Assembly (NCBI GenBank): GCA_937873275.1
Contig: CALMRC010000104.1
Span: 1-61,590 of the forward strand
Direction: 5' to 3'
Source: an uncultured Spirochaetota bacterium
GTDB lineage: Bacteria > Spirochaetota > Spirochaetia > Treponematales > UBA12059
DNA length: 61,590 nucleotides
Shown here in pieces: positions 34,500-43,628 of this stretch (its first letter is position 1; each line of letters begins with the position of its first letter). Below the pieces are notes generated by a model, which saw nothing but the letters and a program-made list of their open reading frames with translations, did not search any database and had not been told where the DNA came from. The translations under genes and the position numbers were made by a program.

Positions 34500-35303
34500 C
34501 TAGCCCGTCGGGCGTCCGCGGCCTTCCCCGGCCTTCGCCTCGTTCCAGAGGGCGTCCATCCGGGCCATGTTGTCGGCCCGGAGGGGCAGGCCGTCCCGGG
34601 CCATGCCCTTCTCGACGTGCCGGAACCGCCGGGAGAACCGTTCCACCGCCCCGTGGAGGGCTACGGCGGGGTCCACCCCCAGGACCCGGGAGAGGTTGAC
34701 CGCCGAGAAGAGGATGTCCCCGATCTCCGCCTCGATCTCCGCCGGATCCCCGGATCCCCGGGCCTCCTCGGTCTCCTCGATCTCCTCCCGGAGCTTGGCG
34801 AAGACGTCCCGGACGTCGGTCCAGTCGAATCCGGCCTTGGCGGCCTTCTTCTGGAGCTTGTAGGCCCGCTCCAGGGGCGGCAGGGCCCGGGAGACCGAGT
34901 CCAACACCGAGTCCTTGGGCCTCCGGCCTTCCACGGTCTCCTTGATCTCGTTCCACTGACGGATCACCGCGTCCGGGGTGGACGCGTCGCTGTCCGCGAA
35001 GACATGGGGGTGCCGGCGGACGAGCTTGTCCGAGATCGACTCCAGGCTATCGGCGACCGTGAAGTCCCCGTGTTCCTCGTACATGTGGGCGATCATGGTC
35101 ACCAGGAGGTAGAGGTCCCCGGCCTCCTCCCGCACGTGGGCGGGGTCCTTCTCGTCGATGGCCTCCACGAGTTCGTAGGCCTCCTCCAGCAGGTTCCCCC
35201 GGAGGCTTTCCGGGGTCTGTTCCCGGTCCCAGGGACAACCCTCCGGGGAGCGGAGGGTGCGAATGATGTCGTGGAGGCGCTCGAAGGCGGCGGGGCTGCT
35301 CAT
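34500..35303 (-). CDS. mazG: nucleoside triphosphate pyrophosphohydrolase MazG
   Basis: A 267-aa cytoplasmic enzyme that hydrolyses NTPs or dNTPs to the monophosphate and pyrophosphate, clearing damaged nucleotides or modulating the stringent response. Both halves of the tandem MazG fold are present: the first with CPWDREQTPESLRGNLLEEA and REEAGDLYLLV (EExxE and ExxD metal ligands, residues 23-65), the second with ELETEEARG-like acidic stretch and AEIGDILFSAVNLSR near residue 190. Its length matches E. coli MazG. It starts at the ATG at 35303 and precedes eamA in the same operon. Confidence 0.92.
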   Translation of the reverse strand: MSSPAAFERLHDIIRTLRSPEGCPWDREQTPESLRGNLLEEAYELVEAIDEKDPAHVREEAGDLYLLVTMIAHMYEEHGDFTVADSLESISDKLVRRHPHVFADSDASTPDAVIRQWNEIKETVEGRRPKDSVLDSVSRALPPLERAYKLQKKAAKAGFDWTDVRDVFAKLREEIEETEEARGSGDPAEIEAEIGDILFSAVNLSRVLGVDPAVALHGAVERFSRRFRHVEKGMARDGLPLRADNMARMDALWNEAKAGEGRGRPTG

Positions 35304-35326
35304 GGTCCCACTCTGCCGTAAAGCGG

Positions 35327-35351
35327 GCCGGGGAGGCAAGGCCTCCCCGGC
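35327..35351 (-). terminator. hairpin between the lipoprotein gene and mazG
   Basis: GCCGGGGAGGC (35327-35337), 3-nt loop, GCCTCCCCGGC (35341-35351): perfect 11-bp stem downstream of the lipoprotein gene on the minus strand, followed there by CCGCTTTAC. The T run is short, so it may be a partial terminator. Confidence 0.6.
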
Positions 35352-35362
35352 AGCGCGGGCTC

Positions 35363-37198
35363 CTAGAAGAGGTCCAACCCCTTCTCCCGGCCTTCCGGAA
35401 CCAGGCCGGCCAGGGCCCGGACGTCCCCGGAGCCCAGGAAGAGGCCCGTCTCCAGGCGTCCCGGGGCGACCGCGTAATACCCGTACAGGCGATCCAGTCC
35501 TTCGGAGGGAAGCTTGCCCTTGTCCTTCGAGAAGGCGGCCGCGAGTCCGAAGATCTTCTTCAGGGAAATGTAGTACACGCCCCGGGTCTCCTTGGGTAGG
35601 TCCGCCGCGAAGGCTTTGTACGCGGCGTCCCCGCCCAGGGGCCGGGCGGCCCCGTCCCGTCGGACCGCCCCCGGCAGCTTCCCCGGATCCCCGAGGACCA
35701 TGAAATACCGGTCCTTGGTGTAGCCCGCATAGACGGTGATCTTGTCCAGGAGGGCGTCCAGGACAGCTTGGGCGGTGGGATCGGACCCGAGGCCCTCCCC
35801 CCCGAGTTTCACCCGGATCGAGTCGTAGTCGATCCCGTCGACCGTGCCGGACCCCACGGCCAGGTCCAGGGTCACCCCCGAGGATCCCAGGAGGTCCCGG
35901 AAGGCCTCGCCGAAGATTTCCCCCTTCCCCAGGCGTCCCAGGGAGGATCGGTAGAGTCCCCGGTCCCGGAGGGATCCGGCCCCGGTCGCCTCGATGGCGA
36001 AGGATCGCCCCAGGAGGTCGGAGATCTCCTCGGGGCTCTGGATTCGCTCGGCTTTGGCCAGGAAGTCGGGGTCCACGCTCACGTCGAAGGAGAAGGCGCT
36101 GTCCGCCCCCGCCGAGGCGTACAGGGAGTCCAGAAGCTCGAAGTACCCGGGACCCAGGAGCTTCTCCATGCCCAGGGCCTGGACGTACAGCTTCGCGAAG
36201 TCGCCCAGGGCGCTTGGATCGAGGGAGGCGGCCCCGCCCAGCAGCGCGTCGGCTTCCAGGTACTTCAGGAAGGGGATGCCCCGTGCGGGTCCCGCGGCGG
36301 ACGCGAAGTCGTCCAGGGCCCGTCCGGGCCGGGGGACGACGCCGGCCCGGACGTACACGCCCCGACCGTCCGCCCCGAGGGCGAAATCCAGGGTCGAGAG
36401 GTTTTCCGCGGCCTTCCGGAGGAGGTCCTCCGGGTCCGCGCCGCCGAGCAGACCCGTGCCGGGCAGGTCCGGGCCGCCGGATTCCCGTTCGTACTCGTCC
36501 CAGTCGAAGTGCCGCTCGTTGTAGTTGTACGGCCCCTCCGGGTCCTCCCCGACGTCGCCCTGGATGTCCAGGACGGGGCCTTCCCCCCGGGAGGCCCGGA
36601 AGGCGTCCTTCAGGGCGGAGTCCCAGTCGTCCGCGAAATCCGACCGCAGGGCCTCCACGTTGATCCAGGCCTTCAGGGAATCGGCGGGATAGGCGGAGAG
36701 CCGGGCCAGGTCCGCGGTCCGGGAGGGAAGGGAGGAAGGCGCGGGACCTTCCAGGCCCAGGGCCGCGTAGCCCCCCACGAAGGCCGCCTCCCCCTCGAAT
36801 CCGGTCATGGAGGACCGGAGCCGGTCGAAGGCGTCCTTGTCCTTTTTCAAGGGCAGCCAAAGCACGACCCCCGTCCCGGGTTCCGCCCCGCTCCGGTCCG
36901 GCAGGATCGTCAGGACGATGGGACGTCCGAAGTCGAGGACCTCGACGGCGTCCAGGAAGGATTCCCGGCCTCCGGCCTCGTCCCGGAACATCTCCTGGAG
37001 GGTCTTCCCCCCGGTGAAGCGGTCCAGGCCGGCCGCCTGGACGAAGGACTCCGCGGACTTGAACAGGCCCGCGGGGGAGTCCACCACCAGGGCGGCGTAG
37101 GCGTCCTCGGGGACGAGGCGGGCGGCGTCCCCGCCGGAGGACACGCAGGATACCAGGAGCGCCGCGACGGCGGCCGCCGCTAGAAGGATCCGTCTCAT
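35363..37198 (-). CDS. hypothetical lipoprotein, 611 aa
   Basis: A lipoprotein: residues 4-17 are hydrophobic and end in the lipobox LVSC, so Cys18 should be lipidated. The mature part begins with a DAYAALVVDSPAGLFKSAESF pattern, seen in some DUF3352-like periplasmic proteins, but I cannot assign a family with confidence. Strand-turn segments such as GRPIVLTILPDR and YAGYTKDRYFMVLG recur. An acidic stretch (NYNERHFDWDEYERE) is near residue 227. The ATG follows the MCP stop codon directly with no spacing, so the two are in one operon. The lipoprotein could be a ligand-binding or envelope partner, but that is a guess. Confidence 0.7.
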   Translation of the reverse strand: MRRILLAAAAVAALLVSCVSSGGDAARLVPEDAYAALVVDSPAGLFKSAESFVQAAGLDRFTGGKTLQEMFRDEAGGRESFLDAVEVLDFGRPIVLTILPDRSGAEPGTGVVLWLPLKKDKDAFDRLRSSMTGFEGEAAFVGGYAALGLEGPAPSSLPSRTADLARLSAYPADSLKAWINVEALRSDFADDWDSALKDAFRASRGEGPVLDIQGDVGEDPEGPYNYNERHFDWDEYERESGGPDLPGTGLLGGADPEDLLRKAAENLSTLDFALGADGRGVYVRAGVVPRPGRALDDFASAAGPARGIPFLKYLEADALLGGAASLDPSALGDFAKLYVQALGMEKLLGPGYFELLDSLYASAGADSAFSFDVSVDPDFLAKAERIQSPEEISDLLGRSFAIEATGAGSLRDRGLYRSSLGRLGKGEIFGEAFRDLLGSSGVTLDLAVGSGTVDGIDYDSIRVKLGGEGLGSDPTAQAVLDALLDKITVYAGYTKDRYFMVLGDPGKLPGAVRRDGAARPLGGDAAYKAFAADLPKETRGVYYISLKKIFGLAAAFSKDKGKLPSEGLDRLYGYYAVAPGRLETGLFLGSGDVRALAGLVPEGREKGLDLF

Positions 37199-39397
37199 CT
37201 ATTCCCCTTTCAGCCGGAAATTCCGGAGGTTGTCGGCGACTCTTCCCGCGTTGGAGCGGTTGTTCTCCGCCAGGGTCGAGGTCCTGGTGTACGCGGACCG
37301 GAGGACGCCCCCGTTCGAGCGCACCGCTTCGATGGAGGACTGGATGTCCTCGGAGTACCGGTTCAGGTCCTCCATCTCCCCGGCGATCCGGCCGGACAGG
37401 GCCGATACCGCGGCGGCCTCCCGGTCCATCTCCGCGGAGGCGGTCTTCATGCCGTCCAGGGAGGCCAGGACCTGGTTGGATCCCGCGCTCTGCTCCTCCA
37501 TCGCCAGCTTGACCTCCTCCTCCAGGCGCGTGATCGTCCGGATGAGGGTCTGGATCTCCCCGAAGTTCTCCCCGGCCCGTCGGGAGGAGTCCGCGATGGA
37601 GCGGATGGCCCCGGCGACCTCCCCGAGCATGGCCTCCACGGCCTTGGACTGTTCCGCGGCGTTCTCCGCCAGCTTGCGGATCTCGTCCGCGACGACCGCG
37701 AAGCCCTTTCCGGCCTCCCCCGCGTGGGCGGCCTCGATGGCGGCGTTCATGGACAGGAGGTTCGTCTGGGAGGCTATGTTTGCGATGACGGTGTTCGTCT
37801 CCAGGAGGGCTTCCGACCGGGACAGGACATGCTGGGTCCGTTCGATGACCTCGGAGAGGAGCTCCTCCCCCCGGGCGGAGGATTCGTTCAGCCGGCCGTA
37901 TTGCTCGCTGGCCTTCACCACGCTGCCGGTCACGGAGCGGATGTTGGCCAGGATCTCCTCGATGGCGGCCACGGACTGGAGGATCATCTCGGATTCGCTC
38001 CGGGACCGGGCTTCCAGGCTCCGGATGTTCTCCTGGATGTCGTCCACCGAGGCGGTCACCGTCTTGATCTCCCGGTCGATGTCGGCTCCGCGGCGTACGA
38101 CGGTTTCCACCGATTGGTCCGTCCCCGCCAGGGCCGCCTCCGTGCGGGCCATCTCGGAAGCGAGGTCCCCCGCGTCGTATTCCAGGGCGCCCAGGGCGGA
38201 CTTGAGATCTCCCAGGACCTCGTTCAGGCGTTCGGTCAGGCGGTTGAACCCCGCGGCCAGACGTCCCGTCTCGTCCTTCCCCCGGACGACCGCCACCGGC
38301 CGGAGATCCCCCGAGGCGATGACGTCGAAGGTCCCCGTCAGGTCCACCAGGGGACGGCTGATCCGCCGGGAGACGGCCACGATGAGGACCGTCAGGAGGG
38401 CCAGGACGGCCGCCTCGGCGACGCTGAGTTCCAGGAAGATGCGCCGGGGGATCGCGAGGGTCTTCTCCTTGGGCTGGGAGACGATGAAGATCCAGGGATC
38501 CAGGCTCTCGTGGAGGCGGACGCTCTCCATCAGCTGGAGAACCGTCTCGCCGCCGATCTCGGTCTCCACCACGGAGGCCCGGGCGGCGTCCCCCCGGGTC
38601 AGCTCGGAGGCGGCGGAAACGGTGTCCGCCGATTGGGATTCGGAGAGATATTCCCCCTCCCCCGCGGCCAGGGTATCCGCCAGGATCCGGCCCGTGTAGT
38701 TGGCGATGGTGGACGCTCCCCCGCTCCGTCCGTCCACCTCCTTGAGGACCCCCTCCAGGAAATCCAGGGAAAAGTCGATGCCCGCCACTCCCAGGGGCGT
38801 GCCGTCGCCGTCCTCGATCCGGCGGGCCAGGGTGATCATGCGAACCGTGCGGCCTTCCTCGACCTCCTCGTCGTAGGGTTCGCTGAGCCAGAGGCCGGAC
38901 CGGGAGAAGGGTTCGGCGTAGTAATCCTCCCCGTAGGCTTCCTCCGCCCAGGCCTCCTCGGAGAGCACCGGCGAGCCGTCCTCCGCACGGTACGCCCAGA
39001 CGGCGAAGGCTCCCGGGTCGTCCGGACCGAGGCTCCCCGCGAACCGGGCGTCCCGGCCGTCCCAGGCGTCGGGTTCAAAGAGGATCCAGGCCGCGAAGAC
39101 CGAGTCGTGGGACCGGAGGTCGTCCAGGAACACCGCCGGAAGCAGGGTCCGGTCCGTCCGGCCTTCCCGTTTCAGGGTCTCCGTCAGCCGGACCGTGTCC
39201 TCGAACATGTTCAAGGGTTCCCGGAACCGGCGCTCCGCAAGGGACGCCCCCTCCCGGGCGTACTGCGCGGCCGCTCGGTACGCGTAGTCCGTGATCGTCC
39301 CGGAGGTGTCGTAGCCGAGGAAGGCCACGGCCCCGGTGAACAGGGCGAAGGTGCCCGGGATGAGGAGGAGGAGCATTTTCGCCTGGATGGATCTCAT
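37199..39397 (-). CDS. methyl-accepting chemotaxis protein with periplasmic Cache-like domain
   Basis: A 732-aa chemoreceptor. The first membrane helix is at residues 8-30, then a periplasmic region of about 280 residues with a Cache-like pattern ([48 protein letters not shown] and [14 protein letters not shown]). The second helix is near 318-340, followed by a HAMP linker ([15 protein letters not shown]) and a signalling domain. The hairpin tip [20 protein letters not shown] is intact. No C-terminal CheR-binding pentapeptide is seen. It probably senses small organic ligands and controls flagellar rotation via CheA. I start at the ATG at 39397. Confidence 0.92.
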   Translation of the reverse strand: MRSIQAKMLLLLIPGTFALFTGAVAFLGYDTSGTITDYAYRAAAQYAREGASLAERRFREPLNMFEDTVRLTETLKREGRTDRTLLPAVFLDDLRSHDSVFAAWILFEPDAWDGRDARFAGSLGPDDPGAFAVWAYRAEDGSPVLSEEAWAEEAYGEDYYAEPFSRSGLWLSEPYDEEVEEGRTVRMITLARRIEDGDGTPLGVAGIDFSLDFLEGVLKEVDGRSGGASTIANYTGRILADTLAAGEGEYLSESQSADTVSAASELTRGDAARASVVETEIGGETVLQLMESVRLHESLDPWIFIVSQPKEKTLAIPRRIFLELSVAEAAVLALLTVLIVAVSRRISRPLVDLTGTFDVIASGDLRPVAVVRGKDETGRLAAGFNRLTERLNEVLGDLKSALGALEYDAGDLASEMARTEAALAGTDQSVETVVRRGADIDREIKTVTASVDDIQENIRSLEARSRSESEMILQSVAAIEEILANIRSVTGSVVKASEQYGRLNESSARGEELLSEVIERTQHVLSRSEALLETNTVIANIASQTNLLSMNAAIEAAHAGEAGKGFAVVADEIRKLAENAAEQSKAVEAMLGEVAGAIRSIADSSRRAGENFGEIQTLIRTITRLEEEVKLAMEEQSAGSNQVLASLDGMKTASAEMDREAAAVSALSGRIAGEMEDLNRYSEDIQSSIEAVRSNGGVLRSAYTRTSTLAENNRSNAGRVADNLRNFRLKGE

Positions 39398-39468
39398 GGA
39401 GGGAAACCGCCTTGAAGCACAGGATGGATTACCTCTAAGAATATGACGCGAGCCCGGGATTTCAAATG

Positions 39469-39506
39469 AAAAGGGCATCCGGCGGACGGTTTTCCGCAGG
39501 ATGCCC
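39469..39506 (-). terminator. intrinsic terminator of the KaiC/RecA-like ATPase gene
   Basis: On the minus strand GGGCATCC..GCGGA pairs with TCCGC..GGATGCCC (39473-39506), with one unpaired base, and is followed by TTTTC. It separates the ATPase gene from the MCP/lipoprotein operon. Confidence 0.75.
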
Positions 39507-39529
39507 CTCGGTCAGGCCGGGACCGGCCC

Positions 39530-40234
39530 TCAGGTCTCCGCGATGAGCAGGGTCTTGGCGTCCAGCTTGATGGAGAGATCCTCGGGATTCATGCGCTCGT
39601 GGTCCTTGACCACCAGGAAATGGATGTACTCTGCCTCGGGCTCCAGGACGATGAGGACCGAGATGCTGTCCAGGAACTCCCGGAGGATCATCGGGACGTT
39701 GCGCTTGTCCGTCAGGGGTTCCTCCCCGACCATGGTGCAGGAGTACCAGACCTCCAGGTTCATCCGGGCGGCGAACTCCTTGACCTTGGCCAGGTGGTCC
39801 GGGGCGGAACGGGTGAAGTCGAACCCGTCGATGATGATGGAATCGGCCTTGAAGCCTCCGTCCACGATCATGGCGCTCAGGGACCGGAGGATCTGCTCGG
39901 TGGAGATGCCTTCCTGGTTGAAGTTCATGATGACCCGGTTCTTCACGAGGTCGTCATGGATGTCGTCCATGTTCTCCAGGTTCCGCCTGCGGGTGAGCTC
40001 GGTGAATATATTTTCATACCAGGAAATTACATAGCTGGTATGGGTGGTGAAGGATACGTGCACGACCTTCTTCCCCTGGAGGAGCTTGTCCAGGGCCAGC
40101 TGGACGAGCACGCTGGTCTTGCCGATGCCCTTCCGGCTGGCGATCACGCCGATGTTTCCGCTTTTCAGTCCGCCCTCGATGCCCCGTTCGAGGATGCGGA
40201 CGGGACTCTTCTTGATAAGTTCCTCTTTCAGCAT
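39530..40234 (-). CDS. RecA/KaiC-like ATPase
   Basis: A 234-aa cytoplasmic protein with a RecA/DnaB-C-like ATPase fold. The P-loop is ASRKGIGKTS (residues 32-41), lacking the usual first Gly, and the Walker B-like strand is DSIIIDGFDF near residue 116. The sequence KVVHVSFTTHTSYVISWYEN after the P-loop resembles the strand following Walker A in DnaB/RadA domains. There is no helicase N-terminal domain. I start at the ATG at 40234 because AAAGGAG precedes it; the frame extends 18 codons more but those look like leader. Its role is unknown; it has its own promoter and terminator next to fusA. Confidence 0.72.
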   Translation of the reverse strand: MLKEELIKKSPVRILERGIEGGLKSGNIGVIASRKGIGKTSVLVQLALDKLLQGKKVVHVSFTTHTSYVISWYENIFTELTRRRNLENMDDIHDDLVKNRVIMNFNQEGISTEQILRSLSAMIVDGGFKADSIIIDGFDFTRSAPDHLAKVKEFAARMNLEVWYSCTMVGEEPLTDKRNVPMILREFLDSISVLIVLEPEAEYIHFLVVKDHERMNPEDLSIKLDAKTLLIAET

Positions 40235-40294
40235 GGGAACTCCTTTCCCGGTAAAGGTGGCCGCGGCGGCCGTGCCGCCCGGCCTCATAGCTTA

Positions 40295-40323
40295 AGTATA
40301 GGTCCAGTCCCGCGGTCGGGCAA
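40295..40323 (-). promoter_or_regulatory. promoter of the RecA/KaiC-like ATPase gene
   Basis: Minus strand: TTGCCC (40318-40323), 17 nt, TATACT (40295-40300). The leader is about 55 nt. Confidence 0.75.
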
Positions 40324-40353
40324 CGGTAAACCGTCGCCCGGCGGCCGGCTGGT

Positions 40354-42444
40354 CTAGCGTCCCTGTTCCTTCCTGCGCTTTTCCAGGTAGTCCTTGCGGA
40401 GCTGCTCGGAGACGCTGGTCGGGACCTTCGCGTACTTCAGGAACTCCATGGAGAACTCCGCCTTGCCCTGGGTCAGGGATCGGAGCACCGTGGAATAGCC
40501 GAACATCTCGGCCAGGGGAACCTCGGCCTCGACGCGGCAGAAGGAGGCCTCCTCCGTGCTGGCCGCGATGATGCCCCGCCGCTGGTTGATGGAGGCGAAG
40601 ATGTTGCCCTGGAACTCCGTCGGCCCCTCGACGACCACCTTCATGATGGGCTCGAGGATGACCGGCTTGGCCTTCTCGTAGGCCTCCCGGAAGGCTCCGA
40701 TGGCCGCCAGCTGGAAGGCGATGTCGGAGGAGTCCACGGCGTGGCTCTGGCCGTCGTTGATCACGCAGCGGACGTTGACGATGGGGAACCCGATCAGGGT
40801 GCCCTTCTTCATGGACTCCTTGAAGCCCTTGTCGCAGCTGGGGATGAATTCCGTCGGGATGGCCCCGCCCTTCACCATGTCCACGAAGTCGTAGACCTTT
40901 TCCTCGCAGGGCTCCATGTACCCGGCCACCCGGCCGTACTGGCCGGAGCCTCCGGTCTGCTTCTTGTGGGTGTAGTTGAAGTCCGCGCGCTGGCTGATGG
41001 CTTCCCGGTAGGCCACCTGGGGCATCCCGGTCTCCACTTCGCACTTGTACTCCCGCTTCATCCGCTCGATGTAGACGTCCAGGTGGAGTTCGCCCATGCC
41101 CTTGATGATGGTCTGGTTGGACTCGGGATCCACGTAGGTCTGGAAGGTGGGATCCTCCTTCGTGAAGCGGTTCAAGGCCTTGGCCATCTGGTCCGCGCTC
41201 TTCTTGTCCTTGGGCTCGATGGCCAGGGAGATGACCGGGTCCGGGACGAACATGCTGGTCATGGCGTAGTTGAGCTTGGGATCGCAGAAGGTGTCCCCCG
41301 AGGCGCACTCGATCCCGAAGAGGGCCACGATGTCCCCGTTCTGACCCTCCGCGATGTCCTCCATGGAGTTGGCGTGCATGCGCACAAGGCGGCCGATCTT
41401 GAACTTCTTCCGGGCCCGGGTGTTGAAGAGCTCGTCGCCCTTCTTGATCATCCCCTGGTAGATGCGCACGTAGGTGAGCTGGCCGTACTGCCCGTCCTCC
41501 AGCTTGAAGGCCAAGGCGACCGTCGGGGCCGCGGGATCGGCCTTGAGGACCATGGGCTCCTCGTTCTTGTCCAGGTCCAGGGCGACGTTCTTGACCTCCG
41601 TGGGATCCGGGAGGTAGCGGATCACCCCGTCCAGGAGGACCTGGACCGCCTTGTTCTTGTAGGCGGAGCCCACGAACACGGGCACCATCTGCTCCGCGAT
41701 CGTGCCGGCCCGGACCGCCGAAATGATCATCTCCGGGGTTTCCGCGCCCTCCAGGTAGGCTTCCGCGAGCTCGTCGGAGAACATGGACGCCGTGTCCAGG
41801 AGCTCCTCCCGGTACTTGGCGGCGTCCGCGGCCATGTGGGCCGGGATCTCGGCGTACCGGATATCCTCCCCGTTGGGGCCGTCGAAGTACACGGCCTTCA
41901 TGTCCACCAGGTCCACGATTCCTTCGAATTTGTCTTCCAGCCCGATCGGGAGGGTCAGGAAGGCGGCGTTCAGGCCGAGCTTCTCCACGATCTGGCTCTT
42001 GACCCGGTAGGGATTGGAGCCCACCCGGTCGCACTTGTTGATGAACGCGAGGCGGGGGACATGGTAGCGCTTGAGCTGGCGGTCCACCGTGAGGGTCTGG
42101 GACTGCACCCCGCCCACCGCGCAGAGGACCAGGACGGCCCCGTCCAGGACCCGGAGGGCCCGCTCGACCTCGATGGTGAAGTCCACGTGGCCGGGGGTGT
42201 CGATCAGGTTGATCGGGTAGTCCTTCCAGGTCACGTTCGTGGCCGCGGACTGGATCGTGATCCCCCGCTCCTTCTCCAGTTCCATGAAGTCCATGGTGGC
42301 TCCCGCGGCGTCCTTGCCGCGGACCTCGTGGATCGCGTGGATCTTCTGGCAGTAGAACAGGATCCGTTCGGAAAGGGTCGTCTTGCCCGAGTCGATGTGG
42401 GCACTGATGCCGATATTCCGCATTTTCTTCACGTCGAAAGCCAT
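40354..42444 (-). CDS. fusA: elongation factor G, spdEFG1-like
   Basis: A 696-aa translational GTPase that moves tRNA and mRNA through the ribosome. The G1 loop reads AHIDSGKTT (residues 15-23), as in mitochondrial EFG1 and the spdEFG1 group of spirochaetes and planctomycetes, not the AHVDAGKTT of standard bacterial EF-G. Switch II is DTPGHVDFT (about residue 81), and G4 is NKCDRVG (about 135). The five EF-G domains appear complete, to the C-terminal [15 protein letters not shown]. The spirochaete lineage carries two spdEFG paralogues, one for translocation and one for recycling; this one looks like the translocase. GAGGAAGAG precedes the ATG. It is monocistronic. Confidence 0.92.
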   Translation of the reverse strand: MAFDVKKMRNIGISAHIDSGKTTLSERILFYCQKIHAIHEVRGKDAAGATMDFMELEKERGITIQSAATNVTWKDYPINLIDTPGHVDFTIEVERALRVLDGAVLVLCAVGGVQSQTLTVDRQLKRYHVPRLAFINKCDRVGSNPYRVKSQIVEKLGLNAAFLTLPIGLEDKFEGIVDLVDMKAVYFDGPNGEDIRYAEIPAHMAADAAKYREELLDTASMFSDELAEAYLEGAETPEMIISAVRAGTIAEQMVPVFVGSAYKNKAVQVLLDGVIRYLPDPTEVKNVALDLDKNEEPMVLKADPAAPTVALAFKLEDGQYGQLTYVRIYQGMIKKGDELFNTRARKKFKIGRLVRMHANSMEDIAEGQNGDIVALFGIECASGDTFCDPKLNYAMTSMFVPDPVISLAIEPKDKKSADQMAKALNRFTKEDPTFQTYVDPESNQTIIKGMGELHLDVYIERMKREYKCEVETGMPQVAYREAISQRADFNYTHKKQTGGSGQYGRVAGYMEPCEEKVYDFVDMVKGGAIPTEFIPSCDKGFKESMKKGTLIGFPIVNVRCVINDGQSHAVDSSDIAFQLAAIGAFREAYEKAKPVILEPIMKVVVEGPTEFQGNIFASINQRRGIIAASTEEASFCRVEAEVPLAEMFGYSTVLRSLTQGKAEFSMEFLKYAKVPTSVSEQLRKDYLEKRRKEQGR

Positions 42445-42641
42445 GCTCTTCCTCTACCTCGCAGTATGGGGTTCTATCGTACGGGCCCGTCTCCGAGCGG
42501 CCCCGGCTCCTTGCGTCCAACGGAACTTTGGGGGGATGAAATCGCACTCTATGTTGCAGATCTTGCGGTTTTCCGTAATATCATGGAAAAACCGTAACCC
42601 GTCCGCAGTGTATAGAGGATGGGGAGAAGTTTCAAGTAGGA

Positions 42642-42756
42642 GGTGGACGGTGGACAGTGGTCGGAAACGAAGCGACCGTACGGTCGAAGCTACTCGCTAC
42701 AGCGTTGTCTCCAACCGTTTAGATACCTGTCTTCTGTCCACCGTCCACCGTTCACC
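42642..42756. repeat. heptamer-arm structured element
   Basis: Left arm GGTGGAC GGTGGAC AGTGGTC GGAA (42642-42666). Right arm (42734-42756) read on the minus strand: GGTGAAC GGTGGAC GGTGGAC AG. Sixteen bases of the arms are perfect inverted repeats. The core has the palindrome CGACCGTACGGTCG (42673-42686), a CGC-TACA-GCG hairpin followed by TTGTCTCC, and ACGGT/ACCGT that can close around it. The osmC stop TGA (42752-42754) is inside the outermost GGTGAAC. The rest of the gap to fusA (42445-42641) shows nothing else I recognise. Confidence 0.8.
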
Positions 42757-43168
42757 GATACACGATCTCCCACTCCACCGGGATGGCCTTCTTCAATAGA
42801 GCGTTGACGCCGCAGTACTTGTCCTGGGACAGGGTCACGGCCTTGCGGACGTTGGCGTCCGAAAGACCGTCGGAGGCCTTGAACTCGTAGGTTATTTTGA
42901 CGGACGTATAGTACTTGGGGTGCTCCTCCGTGAGGTCCCCGCTGACCTTCATGTCGAACCAGGAGACGGGCTCCCGCATCTTCTTGAGGATGGACACCAC
43001 GTCCATGCCGGAGCATCCCGCCAGGGCGACCAGGACCAGGGGCTTCGGACGGGGGCCGGAATCCTTTCCGCCCACGCTTTCCTCGGCGTCCACCCGGATC
43101 GTATGTCCCGAAACCGCAGCTTCGAAGGCCATGTCCCCGGCCCAGGTGCAGGTGATCTCGTGCTTCAT
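42752..43168 (-). CDS. OsmC/Ohr-family redox protein
   Basis: A 138-aa cytoplasmic protein of the OsmC/YhfA group. It has the first reactive Cys in LVALAGCSGMDVVSILKKM (Cys56) and a second in QDKYCGVNALL near residue 122, the pair used to reduce organic hydroperoxides. The YhfA-like subgroup is less well characterised, so peroxidase activity is likely but not certain. AAGGAG precedes the ATG, and a TTGCCG-17-TATACT promoter lies at 43201-43229. The stop codon is provided by the repeat element that follows. Confidence 0.87.
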   Translation of the reverse strand: MKHEITCTWAGDMAFEAAVSGHTIRVDAEESVGGKDSGPRPKPLVLVALAGCSGMDVVSILKKMREPVSWFDMKVSGDLTEEHPKYYTSVKITYEFKASDGLSDANVRKAVTLSQDKYCGVNALLKKAIPVEWEIVYR

Positions 43169-43200
43169 GCTGTTCTCCTTGAACGGTCCTTATACGGACA

Positions 43201-43229
43201 AGTATACGGAACCCCGCCCCCGGCGGCAA
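43201..43229 (-). promoter_or_regulatory. promoter of the osmC-type gene
   Basis: Minus strand: TTGCCG (43224-43229), 17 nt, TATACT (43201-43206), about 27 nt upstream of the ATG. Confidence 0.75.
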
Positions 43230-43271
43230 ATGCCGGACGGCGCGAAACCCGCGGTGGTCGGGAAGGGAGGA

Positions 43272-43352
43272 TTGACGGGAGGGGCCGGTCGGGATGTAGA
43301 ATGCGGGTGCCTTGATTCGAAGCCTTTCGGGGCTCGGGCCCCCCGGGGCCCA
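43272..43352 (+). promoter_or_regulatory. promoter and alternative hairpins of the ABC exporter leader
   Basis: TTGACG (43272-43277), 19 nt, TAGAAT (43297-43302) is a probable promoter. Downstream two stems overlap and exclude each other: GGGGC-TCGG-GCCCC (43329-43342) and GGGCCCC-CC-GGGGCCC (43336-43351). The second ends immediately before AAAGGAG, the ribosome site of the short leader ORF. Confidence 0.5.
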
Positions 43353-43367
43353 AAGGAGCGATATGCG

Positions 43368-43427
43368 ATGAGGAACGGTTACAGTGTGTCGGTCGGCGCG
43401 GGCATCCTCCGCGCCCGCCGGGCCTGA
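43368..43427 (+). CDS. short leader ORF upstream of the ABC exporter (19 codons)
   Basis: ATG at 43368, nine bases after a good AAAGGAG site, encodes MRNGYSVSVGAGILRARRA and ends TGA. It overlaps a two-codon mini-ORF (ATG CGA TGA, 43363-43371) that shares the same ribosome site. The peptide resembles no known protein, but a short well-initiated ORF with an Arg-rich end, 200 nt ahead of an efflux-type ABC gene, is the layout of ribosome-mediated attenuation. The 200 nt after it are rich in hairpins (for example GGAGGC/GCCTCC near 43460-43477 and CCGCC/GGCGG near 43602-43613). Confidence 0.5.
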   Translation: MRNGYSVSVGAGILRARRA

Positions 43428-43628
43428 CAGACCGGATTCTCGCCGTCCGATCCGGAGGCCCCGGCCTCCCTCGGCGTCCGACCGGTAATCCGTCCCAGGC
43501 TCGGCCCTCCCCGGGTCCGGAGTCCCGCCAGCGGGCTCCCAAGCCCTCGTCCCCCCGTCGGGGCGGGATGAGTCATCGGATACCCGGTTCCCCCCGGCAT
43601 CCGCCGAGGCGGAACCCTTGGACGCTAC

